From assembly GCA_013112715.1 (NCBI GenBank), contig JABFGB010000023.1:46451-110450 (forward strand): 64,000 bases of DNA, in the 5' to 3' direction. Positions 35,493 to 44,168 of this stretch are shown here, one piece after another. Each line of letters starts with the position of its first letter. Position 1 is the first letter of the stretch. Both the position numbers and the translations under genes were made by a program. Source of the DNA: Chloroflexota bacterium. GTDB taxonomy: Bacteria; Chloroflexota; Anaerolineae; Aggregatilineales; J027. Under the pieces are notes generated by a model. The model searched no databases and was not told the DNA's origin. It saw nothing but the letters and a program-made list of their open reading frames with translations.

Positions 35493-36923
35493 TCAAAACA
35501 TCTCTTTTAAGACTGAATTGGCTGCATGATAACCACACATGCCATGTACCCCACCCCCCGGCGGAGTCGAGGATGAACATAGGTAGATGCCTTTGACGGG
35601 TGTGGAATAGGGGTTGAGACGTAAGGTGGGGCGCATCACCAATTGGAAAATATCTTGCACGCCGCCGTTAATGTCGCCGCCGAGATAGTTGGGATTATAT
35701 GCCTGATAGTCGGCGGTATTCATGCGATGGCGGGAAAGAATGCAATCGCGGAACCCGGGAGCGAATCGCTTGATTTGGTTTTCTATGGCCTCGGTCATAT
35801 CCACAGTTGAGCCATTCGGTACATGGCAATAGGCCCATGCGGTGTGTTTGCCATCAGGGGCGCGGGTGGGGTCAAAGAGGCTTTGTTGGGCGACAATTAC
35901 ATAAGGCTTCTCCGCATGAAGCCCTTGCCAAATCGTTTTTTCAGATGTGGCAATGTCGCGCAGTGTCGGCCCAATGTGTAAGGTGGCGGCGCGGGAACAT
36001 GCGACGGCTTTCCATGGAATAGGTTCACTCAACGCCCAATCAAGTTTGAACACCCCCATCCCATAACGATATTTTTGCAGCCGATTTTGATAAGGGATAG
36101 GTAGCTTATCCCCAACGATTTCCACCAATTGACGAGGGGAGGTATCAAACAAACACGCCCGTGCTGACGGTAGCTCTTGGATGGATGTGACCCGCTGACC
36201 TGTAATTATTTCTCCCCCCAGTGATTGAAAATATGACGCCAACGTATCCGCCAATTTCTGCGATCCACCCTTTGCGATGGGCCAACCGACATAATGTCCT
36301 AAAATCCCCAAAACTAGGCCAAATGAAGCTGAGGCGATATGTCCCATTGTTAGCATGGAGTGACCAGCTAATCCGGCGAATAAGGCGCGAGTGCGTTCTT
36401 CTCGAAACAGGGTTTTGGCAAAGGTCTGCAAAGGCAGCAGGGCCGGAATTCCAAAACGGGCGAGGGAAAAGGGATGGCGAGGAAAGCGGAGCAGGGGAGC
36501 GAGCGTCATGTTAACCAATGTACCCCAATCATTGACCAGTGGGGTCATGAATCGGCGATACATTTTGGCATCCCGCCCTAATTGATCGGCAACGCCATCA
36601 ATGGATTTTTCGAGGGTGAGCGCTGTGCCATCATCAAAGGGATGCGCTAGCGGAGCAGGGGAGTGAATCCATTCAAGGCCATGTTCATGCAGGGGCAAAT
36701 CACGGAAAAAGGGGGAACTCGCGCCTAGCGGATGGATGGCCGAGCATATATCATGGATGAAACCGGGTAGGGTCAATTCTGCCGAACGCATTCCCCCACC
36801 AATTGTGTTAGCGGCTTCAATCAATAGCACCGATTTTTGGGCGCGAGCGAGAGTAATCGCTGCTGCCAATCCGTTCGGGCCAGATCCAATGACTACTGCG
36901 TCATATGTTGGGGAAGTTGCCAT
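35493..36923 (-). CDS. NAD(P)/FAD-dependent oxidoreductase, phytoene-desaturase/amine-oxidase fold
   Basis: The 476-aa flavoprotein has the dinucleotide-binding motif AVVIGSGPNGLAAAITLARA at residues 9-28 and LLIEAANTIGGGMRS after it. It ends with the second FAD motif GIYLCSSSTPPGGGVHGMCGYHAA. This is the CrtI-related NAD(P)/FAD family common in bacteria. No other carotenoid gene is nearby, so desaturase activity is not supported by context and the substrate is unknown. It stands alone on the minus strand and converges on the SH3-like gene. Confidence 0.85.
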   Translation of the reverse strand: MATSPTYDAVVIGSGPNGLAAAITLARAQKSVLLIEAANTIGGGMRSAELTLPGFIHDICSAIHPLGASSPFFRDLPLHEHGLEWIHSPAPLAHPFDDGTALTLEKSIDGVADQLGRDAKMYRRFMTPLVNDWGTLVNMTLAPLLRFPRHPFSLARFGIPALLPLQTFAKTLFREERTRALFAGLAGHSMLTMGHIASASFGLVLGILGHYVGWPIAKGGSQKLADTLASYFQSLGGEIITGQRVTSIQELPSARACLFDTSPRQLVEIVGDKLPIPYQNRLQKYRYGMGVFKLDWALSEPIPWKAVACSRAATLHIGPTLRDIATSEKTIWQGLHAEKPYVIVAQQSLFDPTRAPDGKHTAWAYCHVPNGSTVDMTEAIENQIKRFAPGFRDCILSRHRMNTADYQAYNPNYLGGDINGGVQDIFQLVMRPTLRLNPYSTPVKGIYLCSSSTPPGGGVHGMCGYHAANSVLKEMF

Positions 36924-36975
36924 TTAGTGCCACCGTATTTCCAAAACAAACCTTGTTGATTCTACGTAATTGTAC

Positions 36976-36998
36976 AAAGTTGCGAAATTCACAACTTT
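36976..36998. promoter_or_regulatory. Operator-like inverted repeat in divergent promoter region
   Basis: Perfect 7-bp arms AAAGTTG (36976-36982) and CAACTTT (36992-36998) with a 9-bp spacer lie between the divergent oxidoreductase and CorC-type genes. A possible -10 TATACT for the plus-strand gene follows near 37014. Confidence 0.35.
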
Positions 36999-37058
36999 AG
37001 CCAATTTGCCGCTATACTCTATATTCCAATTGTTAAAAACTAGAGGCACTGTGCTTGA

Positions 37059-38393
37059 ATGTCTGACGTAGTATTCGAAATTCTAATTATCTTGGTTTTG
37101 ATTTTAGGAAATGGCGTGTTGGCGATGTCCGAAGCCGCCATCATTTCGGCGCGTAAGGCACGCCTAGAACGGCTTTCGGACGAGGGACACGCTGGGGCAA
37201 AAGCTGCGCTGGAACTCGCCAGAAACCCGACGCGCTTTCTTTCGACTACTCAGATTGGCATTACACTGGTGGGAATTTTGGCAGGTGCATTTGGGGGTGC
37301 TACCGTCGCTGAGAAACTAGCCGATGTATTGGATGAGATGGAACCGCTTGCTCCCTATAGTGAAGGTATTGCGCTGGTGTTGGTCGTCTTGACGATTACC
37401 TTCCTGTCACTGATTATGGGGGAACTTGTGCCCAAACGATTAGCCCTGAACAATCCTGAACGCATCGCTTCACTGGTAGCGGGGCCAATGAATTTTCTTT
37501 CCAAAATAACCGCACCTGTTGTCACCTCGATTGGTTTTACAACCGATGTAACACTACGCCTGTTGGGGGTTAAGCCCTCTATCGAGCCACCTGTGACTGA
37601 GGATGAAATTCGGATTTTGATCGAACACGGTACACAGGCGGGCGTTTTTGATGAAGCCGAACAGGATATGGTGGACAGCATCCTAAGTTTGGATCAAACT
37701 CGCGTTAAAGAACTAATGACCCCGCGCACGAAGGTGGTCTGGTTGGATGTGGATGACTCTATTGAAACCAATCTAAAGAAGATCGCGGGCAGTGGTTTTT
37801 CCTATTATCCGGTTTATCAAGATTCGCCGGATAATGTGGTTGGGATCGCTTCCGTCAAAGATATGTGGGCTAAAACGATTAAGGGCGAGTTACTTGATTT
37901 GAAGGAATGCCTACGGAAACCCACCTTTGTTCCCGAAACCGTCTTTGCTCTCAAGATGCTTGATATTTTTCAGGAGTCGGGCGAACACGTTGCGCTTGTC
38001 CTCAGTGAGTTTGGGGGGGTAGAGGGTCTGGTGACACTCATTGATATTATGGAGGCCATTGTGGGAGATTTACCTTCATTAAGTGAAATTGCCGAGGCGC
38101 AGCCTTTCCAACGGCCTGATGGCTCATGGTTGCTGGATGGCCTGCTCTCGATTGATGAAGTTAAAGAGATATTTGAGCTTGAGGCCGACTTGCAGGGTGA
38201 AGAAAACAATACTTTCTCAACACTTGGCGGTTTTTTGGTGATGAACTTGGAGCGTATTCCAAAATCCGGGGACTATTTGGAAGCGTCGGGTCTGCGCTTT
38301 GAGGTGATGGATATGGACGGCAACCGGGTGGACAAGGTTTTGGTAACTAAATTACCGGAAAAAGTTGAAGAACCGAAATCATCCGATGATTAA
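37059..38393 (+). CDS. CorC/HlyC-type (CNNM/UPF0053) membrane protein
   Basis: This 444-aa protein has the DUF21/CNNM membrane domain (about residues 1-190, three or four hydrophobic segments, with MSEAAIISARKARLE near the start and GELVPKRLALNNPE). A CBS pair follows (VKELMTPRTKVVWLDVDDS, then RKPTFVPETVFALKML), and then a C-terminal CorC_HlyC domain (ENNTFSTLGGFLV...RIPKSGDYLE). Family members export or regulate Mg2+ and Co2+; the old haemolysin label is not a guide to function. It is transcribed alone. Confidence 0.92.
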   Translation: MSDVVFEILIILVLILGNGVLAMSEAAIISARKARLERLSDEGHAGAKAALELARNPTRFLSTTQIGITLVGILAGAFGGATVAEKLADVLDEMEPLAPYSEGIALVLVVLTITFLSLIMGELVPKRLALNNPERIASLVAGPMNFLSKITAPVVTSIGFTTDVTLRLLGVKPSIEPPVTEDEIRILIEHGTQAGVFDEAEQDMVDSILSLDQTRVKELMTPRTKVVWLDVDDSIETNLKKIAGSGFSYYPVYQDSPDNVVGIASVKDMWAKTIKGELLDLKECLRKPTFVPETVFALKMLDIFQESGEHVALVLSEFGGVEGLVTLIDIMEAIVGDLPSLSEIAEAQPFQRPDGSWLLDGLLSIDEVKEIFELEADLQGEENNTFSTLGGFLVMNLERIPKSGDYLEASGLRFEVMDMDGNRVDKVLVTKLPEKVEEPKSSDD

Positions 38394-38488
38394 TTTACAA
38401 AATTCGCCTCTCAATTTGACCTACTGAAGCCACTTCAAAACCTCCAATAATTGAGGGTTATAACCGCATGAATAAGCCATCCTCGTAT

Positions 38489-38518
38489 TTGACAGGATGG
38501 TTGCAGTCTTGGTATAAT
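38489..38518 (+). promoter_or_regulatory. Near-consensus sigma-70 promoter of the HhH gene
   Basis: TTGACA (38489-38494), an 18-bp spacer, and TATAAT (38513-38518) lie 34 bp before the ATG. Both hexamers are perfect, so the promoter should be strong unless repressed. Confidence 0.8.
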
Positions 38519-38520
38519 AA

Positions 38521-38532
38521 GAACATGTGTTC
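38521..38532. promoter_or_regulatory. LexA/DinR-type box (GAAC-N4-GTTC) over the transcription start
   Basis: GAACATGTGTTC has the exact GAAC-N4-GTTC form of the Gram-positive-type SOS box and lies two bases after the -10. Larger arms CTTGGTAT (38508-38515) and ATACCAAG (38534-38541) surround it. Confidence 0.55.
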
Positions 38533-38552
38533 AATACCAAGAGGGATAAAAA

Positions 38553-38846
38553 ATGAGCGCGACATCTAAACTAAACACCCTTCGAGAACTGCAACGTATC
38601 CCCGGTGTTGGCCTGCGTGTAGCCGAAGATTTGTGGAATCTGGGCTTCCGTTCTGTCAACGAATTGAAAGATCAAGACCCTGAAGCATTATATCAACGCC
38701 TGTGCCAGCAGCAGCGCCATCAGGTAGATCGTTGTATGCTCTATGTGCTGCGGTGCGCGGTTTATTATGCCTCCAACAAAAGCCATGAACGCGAATTGTT
38801 GAAGTGGTGGAACTGGTCAGATATGGCCTTGCAACCCCAGAGCTAA
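38553..38846 (+). CDS. Helix-hairpin-helix protein of the 'pathogenicity locus' (Cdd1-like) family
   Basis: The 97-aa protein opens with a helix-hairpin-helix motif, LQRIPGVGLRVAEDLWNLGFRSVNELKDQDPEAL, of the kind that binds DNA non-specifically. Then comes YQRLCQQQRHQVDRCMLYVLRCAVYY and a C-terminal LLKWWNW. This matches the short Cdd1/'pathogenicity locus' family, whose role is not established. The strong promoter with a LexA-type box suggests DNA-damage induction. The RBS is AGAGGGA. Confidence 0.85.
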   Translation: MSATSKLNTLRELQRIPGVGLRVAEDLWNLGFRSVNELKDQDPEALYQRLCQQQRHQVDRCMLYVLRCAVYYASNKSHERELLKWWNWSDMALQPQS

Positions 38847-38866
38847 ACTAGGCCCACCTTCTATCT

Positions 38867-39970
38867 CTATAGATCCAAAATCATTAATTCTCGCGGGAAA
38901 CTCGTCAGACTCTCACCACCATCGGGAGTGACCACTATATTGTCTTCGATACGCACACCAAATTCGCCGGGGATATACAGCCCTGGTTCGATGGTGAACA
39001 CCATACCGGGTTCAAGCTGCCGTTTGTACCCCTGTACAATATTGGGATGTTCGTGAATATCAATCCCCAAACCATGTCCGGTGCGGTGGATGATGTATTG
39101 AGCAAAGGCCGATTGTCGCAGGACACTTGCGGCGGCTGAATCCACATCCTCGGCTGCTACCCCGGGATGAACCTTTTGCCGTCCAGCTTCATTTGCGCCT
39201 AACACTGCCATGTATAATGCCTTAAATTTTTCCGATGGCTCCCCGACAAAAAAGGTGCGGGTGATGTCGGACACATAGCCCCCATACACCGTGCCGTAAT
39301 CAATCAGCAAGGGCAAACCGCGTTCAAGGCGAGTATCGCCCGGCATCCCATGTGGCAGGGCGCTACGTGGGCCAATCAGGATTAGGGGAGCAAATGAATC
39401 CTGTTCACCCCCTAATTCGGTTTGATACTGGGTCAAAATTTGGGCAATCTGGCGTTCGGTCATGCCGAGTTTTATATCACGCAGGGTACGGCGTAAGGCT
39501 TCTTCGCTAATCTCAATGGCTTTGCGATGCAGGGCCACTTCATCGGCTGATTTGATGATCCGTAAGTTGACCAGTTCTTCGTCGGCAGGGATGATGTGTG
39601 AACCAGAGGCAAATTCTTGGAGCAATTGCCCTTCCAAGACGCGCATTTGCAATCCTTCTACTCCGATGCGCTTACCTGCTAATTTCATGCCCTGTATGGC
39701 CTTGCCAAACGCCCCATGATAGCCTTCCGCGTCACTCCACACAAATAAATCACCTGCAAAACCATGTTCCTTTAATTTCTCCTGCTCAAGCAGTGGGATA
39801 ATCACGCCGGGATTACCTTGTTTTGGCACGATGAGCAGCAGAGGGCGCTCACTGAGATGGAATGTGACCCCTGTCAGATAACGCAGATTCGCGCCGGGGA
39901 CAAGCACAATGGCATCGAGACCAGCATCCGCCACGATTTTTTGCAGGCGGATAAAACGTTCGTGTTGCAT
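38867..39970 (-). CDS. Xaa-Pro aminopeptidase/dipeptidase (M24 family)
   Basis: The 367-aa protein has the N-terminal creatinase-like domain and the pita-bread metallopeptidase domain. Metal-ligand positions appear in LLIDYGTVYGGYVSDITRTFF (two Asp), HRTGHGLGIDIHEHP (His), VFTIEPGLYIPGEFGVRIEDNIVVT (two Glu). It would cleave an N-terminal residue ahead of proline in cytosolic peptides. Length is normal for the family. It stands between the HhH gene and the restriction-modification pair. Confidence 0.94.
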   Translation of the reverse strand: MQHERFIRLQKIVADAGLDAIVLVPGANLRYLTGVTFHLSERPLLLIVPKQGNPGVIIPLLEQEKLKEHGFAGDLFVWSDAEGYHGAFGKAIQGMKLAGKRIGVEGLQMRVLEGQLLQEFASGSHIIPADEELVNLRIIKSADEVALHRKAIEISEEALRRTLRDIKLGMTERQIAQILTQYQTELGGEQDSFAPLILIGPRSALPHGMPGDTRLERGLPLLIDYGTVYGGYVSDITRTFFVGEPSEKFKALYMAVLGANEAGRQKVHPGVAAEDVDSAAASVLRQSAFAQYIIHRTGHGLGIDIHEHPNIVQGYKRQLEPGMVFTIEPGLYIPGEFGVRIEDNIVVTPDGGESLTSFPRELMILDL

Positions 39971-40013
39971 AAGGTCGACCTTAAGAGGCTTAATTTAATG
40001 ACTAAAAACGATT

Positions 40014-41117
40014 CTAGACTTCGTAGTTGAATTCAATTCGGCTTTGTAGCACGATCTCATCCAAGATATTTTTCAAGAAACCCTGAGCAGCGGCTTCTCG
40101 GAAGTACAATTTCAAAATCGGAATGTTGATTATCTCTTCAATACAATCCATATACCTTTCTACGATTGTTTTCACTGAATAGAGTCTTGTAGCACCTTCC
40201 CACAGCCTTCGTGTCAGCTCTTCAACATCAGCTTCGGATTTAATGACAAATGAGATGGGGTACCGTTCAATCTTGTCTATGTCAAGGAAATATTTCCGAA
40301 AATCCAGCGTTTCTGTGACTTGGAAAAACCTTCCCAACGGACGCATCACAAAATCAATTCCACCGTCGTTCGCATTGGTACGGCCTGTTTTGTAGAGTTT
40401 GAGGTTTTCGGGATGGATGTTCCCTAGGGTGGTGCCAAAGTAGGTGATTTGATTGTGAAAATAGTATTTCAAAATAGCATAACTCACGATTTCAAAGATG
40501 CGGGCATCTGCATTGGGAGCAAGCAACTCAAGAATGAAATTTTCTATCGTAGGGTCATTCTCTCCTGCAAGATTTTTGAGGTGCTCGATCGTTTGCAAAA
40601 ATTGCTCGAATGCACTCCGTTTTGTGGCAACATACGAGTCAATGATTTCAATAACTGCAGGGGCGATATTATGTCGTCTTCTGCCGATATTGATGACGAG
40701 GAGGTTTTCATTTATCCAATAGCGATTGGTTTTTAAATCTCTCAAGATAGGAATGAATTCGACTTCGGGGAAATATCGCCTAAATTCCTCATTCATCCGG
40801 CTGTTCAAAGCATGATTTTGAAGTCTATTGCCAAAGGGTAGTTCTCTCTGCCGCTGTAACAAATCAGTAAATCTTGCACCCGCGTAGTCCACATAGCCGA
40901 CTTTTTGGTCAAAGCCGTTTTGGAGGTAATCCTCAACTAAAACATAAACGGCGTAGAGATTGGCAAAACTAGATCGGGCCTTAGCTCCGCGAGTAGCTGA
41001 TCTGGTTTTGATATTTAAATATTGCAGTAGTGGGCTTTTTTGAAAAATCTCCGCTTCTAAATCACCAAATTGTGAAGCCAATATGCGTTTTATTTGGGCT
41101 GTGAATTCATGTTCCAT
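40014..41117 (-). CDS. Putative type II restriction endonuclease partnered with YhdJ-like methylase
   Basis: This 367-aa soluble protein begins 2 bp after the methylase gene on the same strand, and both are more A+T-rich than their neighbours. I do not recognise its family. Near residue 250 the pattern DGGIDFVMRPLGRFFQVTE resembles the beta-hairpin of a PD-(D/E)xK nuclease, with Asp in GID and QVT in place of the usual (E/Q)xK, so the lysine is missing or displaced. The nuclease role comes mainly from pairing with the methylase. If right, it should cut the methylase's site, predicted ATGCAT. Confidence 0.65.
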   Translation of the reverse strand: MEHEFTAQIKRILASQFGDLEAEIFQKSPLLQYLNIKTRSATRGAKARSSFANLYAVYVLVEDYLQNGFDQKVGYVDYAGARFTDLLQRQRELPFGNRLQNHALNSRMNEEFRRYFPEVEFIPILRDLKTNRYWINENLLVINIGRRRHNIAPAVIEIIDSYVATKRSAFEQFLQTIEHLKNLAGENDPTIENFILELLAPNADARIFEIVSYAILKYYFHNQITYFGTTLGNIHPENLKLYKTGRTNANDGGIDFVMRPLGRFFQVTETLDFRKYFLDIDKIERYPISFVIKSEADVEELTRRLWEGATRLYSVKTIVERYMDCIEEIINIPILKLYFREAAAQGFLKNILDEIVLQSRIEFNYEV

Positions 41118-41119
41118 GA

Positions 41120-41974
41120 TTAAGTCTCAAATAGGTGCATCTGAGAATCCATATCCTGCTCATAACTTTTAAGTTCTGGCTTCAGTATCTCGCCTTTATA
41201 ATGGGTTGCGATTTGTAGACGTCTAATTCCAATTTTGATGTACTCTTCCTCAATTTCGATACCAATCGAGTTTCGACCCAACCGCTGCGCAACAAAAGAA
41301 GTAGTGAATGTGCCTGAGAACGGGTCTAAAACTGTATCACCTTCGTTTGAACTTGCACGAATGATACGCTCTAAAAGTGCAATGGGTTTTTGGGTAGGAT
41401 GATTTTCATATTCATCCATGCGGTATCGGACTCGTGGGATATTCCAAACATTACCGGGTACTTTGCTGCTACTATATACAGTAGGAACGGGCTTTCGATA
41501 ATCAATTAATTTGCGGGTAGCGCCTGTTTTGGCCTCTACCAAAATATCATCAGCATTAAAGGTATATTGTTTTTTATCTTTAACACAAAATAAGATAGGC
41601 TCATATAGTGACCCGTAATACCGTTTTGCTTGAACACCGGAACTGTCATAGTACCAGACGATGCGAGACAAGATATACAATTTTTGGCTCAAATATATAT
41701 CAAAATAAGGCATATTTTGGGTTGAAGCCATCATATAAAGAGAACCATAACGGCTTAGTTTTTTAAGGCATAAATCAAGCCATTGAAAGCACCAAATCCG
41801 ATATTCTTCATCAGTAGCCCATTTTTCTTTTTTACCGTTGAAACTCTTGCCAATGTTATAGGGTGGATCAAGAAAAATTAGGTCAACGGATTCGTCAGGA
41901 ATTTCATAGGCGAGAATATCTAAGGTATCACCCCAATATATTTTGTGATTATCCCTTTCAAATAACTCAACCAT
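41120..41974 (-). CDS. Site-specific adenine-N6 DNA methyltransferase, YhdJ-like
   Basis: The 284-aa protein has motif IV DLIFLDPPYNIGKSF near residue 33 and the SAM-binding motif I DPFSGTFTTSFVA near residue 232, the order of beta-class enzymes. Long segments match my recollection of E. coli YhdJ (YYDSSGVQAK, EAKTGATRKLIDYRK, VPGNVWNIPRVRY, DEYENHPTQKP). YhdJ methylates ATGCAT, so the same site is predicted. The ATG at 41974 has GAGGTG 7 bp upstream and is preferred over one 30 bp earlier. It precedes the putative nuclease by 2 bp. Confidence 0.88.
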   Translation of the reverse strand: MVELFERDNHKIYWGDTLDILAYEIPDESVDLIFLDPPYNIGKSFNGKKEKWATDEEYRIWCFQWLDLCLKKLSRYGSLYMMASTQNMPYFDIYLSQKLYILSRIVWYYDSSGVQAKRYYGSLYEPILFCVKDKKQYTFNADDILVEAKTGATRKLIDYRKPVPTVYSSSKVPGNVWNIPRVRYRMDEYENHPTQKPIALLERIIRASSNEGDTVLDPFSGTFTTSFVAQRLGRNSIGIEIEEEYIKIGIRRLQIATHYKGEILKPELKSYEQDMDSQMHLFET

Positions 41975-42051
41975 TACACGACACCTCACACCACGACTAA
42001 TCAAGTTAATTATAGAACAAAATTTTCAAATAGCCTCATTTAACAATCAGT

Positions 42052-42512
42052 TCAACCTGCGCGTTCGCAATTTTCAATCAAGTCATTGAGTTGAATTTCC
42101 AAAGTAATGTCGCGCCGACCCATCCCACAGTATACCGTGCCAAGCGGGAGTAGGTTTTGGTCAATGACGACCTTCACATTTTCGCGTGTAGAAAGCGGCC
42201 CAACACCACCAATTTCTTGGCCGAGATCGCTAAGAATTTCTTCCGGCGACCCCGCAACAATATTGCCCCGTTTGACGCCGAACACTCTGCTAGTTTTTTG
42301 TAATCAGCACGGTCAGGAGCGCGAATCCCTGCCAGAATCCAAAACGAATCTTTAACCCGAAAAGCGATGGTTTTCAGCAAGACCTCTATTGGAAAGGGTA
42401 GCTTATCGCCCATTTTTTGATGATTGGTATAGGGTTCGTGTTCGTGGATGGCAAATGAAACACCCGATTCTTGTAACAGCCGCAGATTTTCATCATAGCC
42501 GGGTATGCTCAT
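42052..42512 (-). pseudogene. YbaK/EbsC-like aminoacyl-tRNA deacylase gene with a frameshift
   Basis: Two overlapping minus-strand frames give the two halves of one YbaK/ProX-domain protein of about 150 aa. The first (from ATG 42512) covers ESGVSFAIHEHEP...WILAGIRAPDRADYKK. The second covers FGVKRGNIVAGSPEEILSDLGQEIGGVGPL...GRRDITLEIQLNDLI. The switch falls at a run of six T (42294-42299; A6 on the coding strand). One extra A joins the frames as DYKK-TSR-VFGVKR. This is either an inactivated gene, a homopolymer sequencing error, or a slippage-dependent gene. Family members hydrolyse mischarged tRNAs. Confidence 0.75.
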
Positions 42513-42543
42513 CTAAATTTCCCTAAGAGCCATGAAAATGCAA

Positions 42544-44082
42544 TTAAACGTTCAGGCGTCGTGGGCGATATTGAATGGCTTCCGCCATATCCACAACTTC
42601 GATTCGGTCATGGTCGGCGAGATCGGCGATGGTGCGGGAGAGCTTCAAAATACGATGATAGGCGCGGGCGCTGAGTTGCATCTGTCGCAGGGTAGCGTTA
42701 ATCAGCTTTTCGGCGTCGGGCTGCATCTCACAATAATCGCGGATTTCACTTGCTCCCATATCGGCATTGGAATGGAGACGGGGGCTGTTCTTAAATCGTT
42801 CACGCTGGCGGGCGCGGGCTGTCTCGACACGATTTTGCACATGGGCAGAAGGCTCACCCCGCCGGGCATCAGTTAATTTGTCATAATCTACACGCGGCAC
42901 ATCCAAATGAATATCAATGCGATCCAGCAGTGGCCCGGAAATGCGTTTTTGATAATTGCGAATCATCGAATCACTACATGTACAACGGTGAACGGGGTCG
43001 CCCAAATATCCACAAGGACAGGGGTTCATGGCGGCAATCAGCATAAAACTAGCGGGGAAGGTCAGGGCAACTTTGGCGCGGCTGATCGTGACAAATTTGT
43101 CCTCAATGGGCTGGCGCAGCACTTCTAAGGTGTGTGTGCCGAACTCAAGGAATTCATCCAAGAAGAGAATTCCTCTATGAGCCAGAGTTATTTCGCCGGG
43201 GCGGGGATAACTGCCCCCTCCCACCAATCCTGCTTCTGAAATCGTGTGGTGGGGGGCGCGAAATGGCCTCGATTGAATCAGAGGATGATCACTCGGCAGC
43301 AAATCGGCGACAGAGTAGATACGGGTGACTTCAAGGGCTTCGGAAATAGCCATCTGGGGCAAAATGCCGGGGAGGGCACGGGCTAATAATGTCTTCCCAA
43401 CGCCGGGGCTACCGACCATCAAAACGTTGTGTGAACCAGCGGCAGAAACTTCGAGTCCCCGTTTGACGTGCTCTTGTCCTTTGATGTCTTGGAAATCCAC
43501 CAAACCCTGCATCAATTGACTTTCACCATACAGGCCAGAGCTATCACGGTTGTAGGGAGGAATCACATTGAGGTCGTAGAGATGCTCGACCAATTGACCG
43601 AGAGTTTCAACTGGAATGATTTCAATATCTGGGACAAGGGCAGCCTGCGACGCATCATCAGCGGGGACATAGGCCCGTTCAAAACCGCTTTCCCAAGCCT
43701 TATGTACCATCGAAAGAATACCGCGCACATGCCGGACTCGCCCATCCAATCCCAGTTCACCTAGGAAAACCGCCCCCTCGGTGGTGGGAATCGGCAGTTG
43801 GTCAGTGGCACACAAGACCCCAACCGCCATTGGTAAATCGTAAGCAGGGCCTTCTTTGCGGAGGTCGGCGGGGGCGAGGTTGACGATGTAGCGTTGATTA
43901 TTGAAAGTTAAGCCTGTGTTCTTGATGGCCGCTCGGACACGTTCACGGCTTTCTTGCACAGCCGTATCGGGCAGGCCGACCACCTGAAAAGCAGGTAGAC
44001 TGGAGGCCGAATAGTCTACCTGCACTTCCACAATTTCACCCTCTAAGCCGAGCAGGGCACATGAGTGAACAACTGCCAGCAT
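42544..44082 (-). CDS. comM: YifB/ComM-family Mg-chelatase-like AAA+ ATPase
   Basis: The 512-aa protein has the N-terminal ChlI-type domain (FQVVGLPDTAVQESRERVRAA, IVNLAPADLRKEGPAYDLP). The AAA+ core follows with Walker A GSPGVGKTLLA near residue 223, FRAPHHTISEAGLVGGG and Walker B ILFLDEF. A zinc-like cysteine cluster (MNPCPCGYLGDPVHRCTCSD) and the C-terminal sensor domain complete it. ComM proteins are hexameric helicases that promote branch migration in natural transformation; other YifB proteins are less well defined. The gene is preceded by a 65-bp hairpin. Confidence 0.92.
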   Translation of the reverse strand: MLAVVHSCALLGLEGEIVEVQVDYSASSLPAFQVVGLPDTAVQESRERVRAAIKNTGLTFNNQRYIVNLAPADLRKEGPAYDLPMAVGVLCATDQLPIPTTEGAVFLGELGLDGRVRHVRGILSMVHKAWESGFERAYVPADDASQAALVPDIEIIPVETLGQLVEHLYDLNVIPPYNRDSSGLYGESQLMQGLVDFQDIKGQEHVKRGLEVSAAGSHNVLMVGSPGVGKTLLARALPGILPQMAISEALEVTRIYSVADLLPSDHPLIQSRPFRAPHHTISEAGLVGGGSYPRPGEITLAHRGILFLDEFLEFGTHTLEVLRQPIEDKFVTISRAKVALTFPASFMLIAAMNPCPCGYLGDPVHRCTCSDSMIRNYQKRISGPLLDRIDIHLDVPRVDYDKLTDARRGEPSAHVQNRVETARARQRERFKNSPRLHSNADMGASEIRDYCEMQPDAEKLINATLRQMQLSARAYHRILKLSRTIADLADHDRIEVVDMAEAIQYRPRRLNV

Positions 44083-44103
44083 ATTTTTTATCCTGAGTCA
44101 TGC

Positions 44104-44168
44104 GATGATACTAGTAGCGCAGTGTATTATGAACGACGTTGCCATCCTGCGCTACCAACTGAATCATC
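44104..44168 (-). repeat. Long imperfect hairpin filling the gap upstream of comM
   Basis: Perfect 9-bp arms GTAGCGCAG (44114-44122) and CTGCGCTAC (44147-44155) are nested inside GATGAT (44104-44109) and ATCATC (44163-44168). The structure abuts the CoA-transferase stop codon and ends 22 bp before the comM start. There is no U-run. It may terminate, protect the upstream message, or be an inserted palindrome. Confidence 0.55.

Noticed and set aside
44104..44168. tRNA-Met gene on the minus strand
   Set aside because: Only a D-arm-like and an anticodon-loop-like string can be seen; acceptor stem and T-arm are missing.
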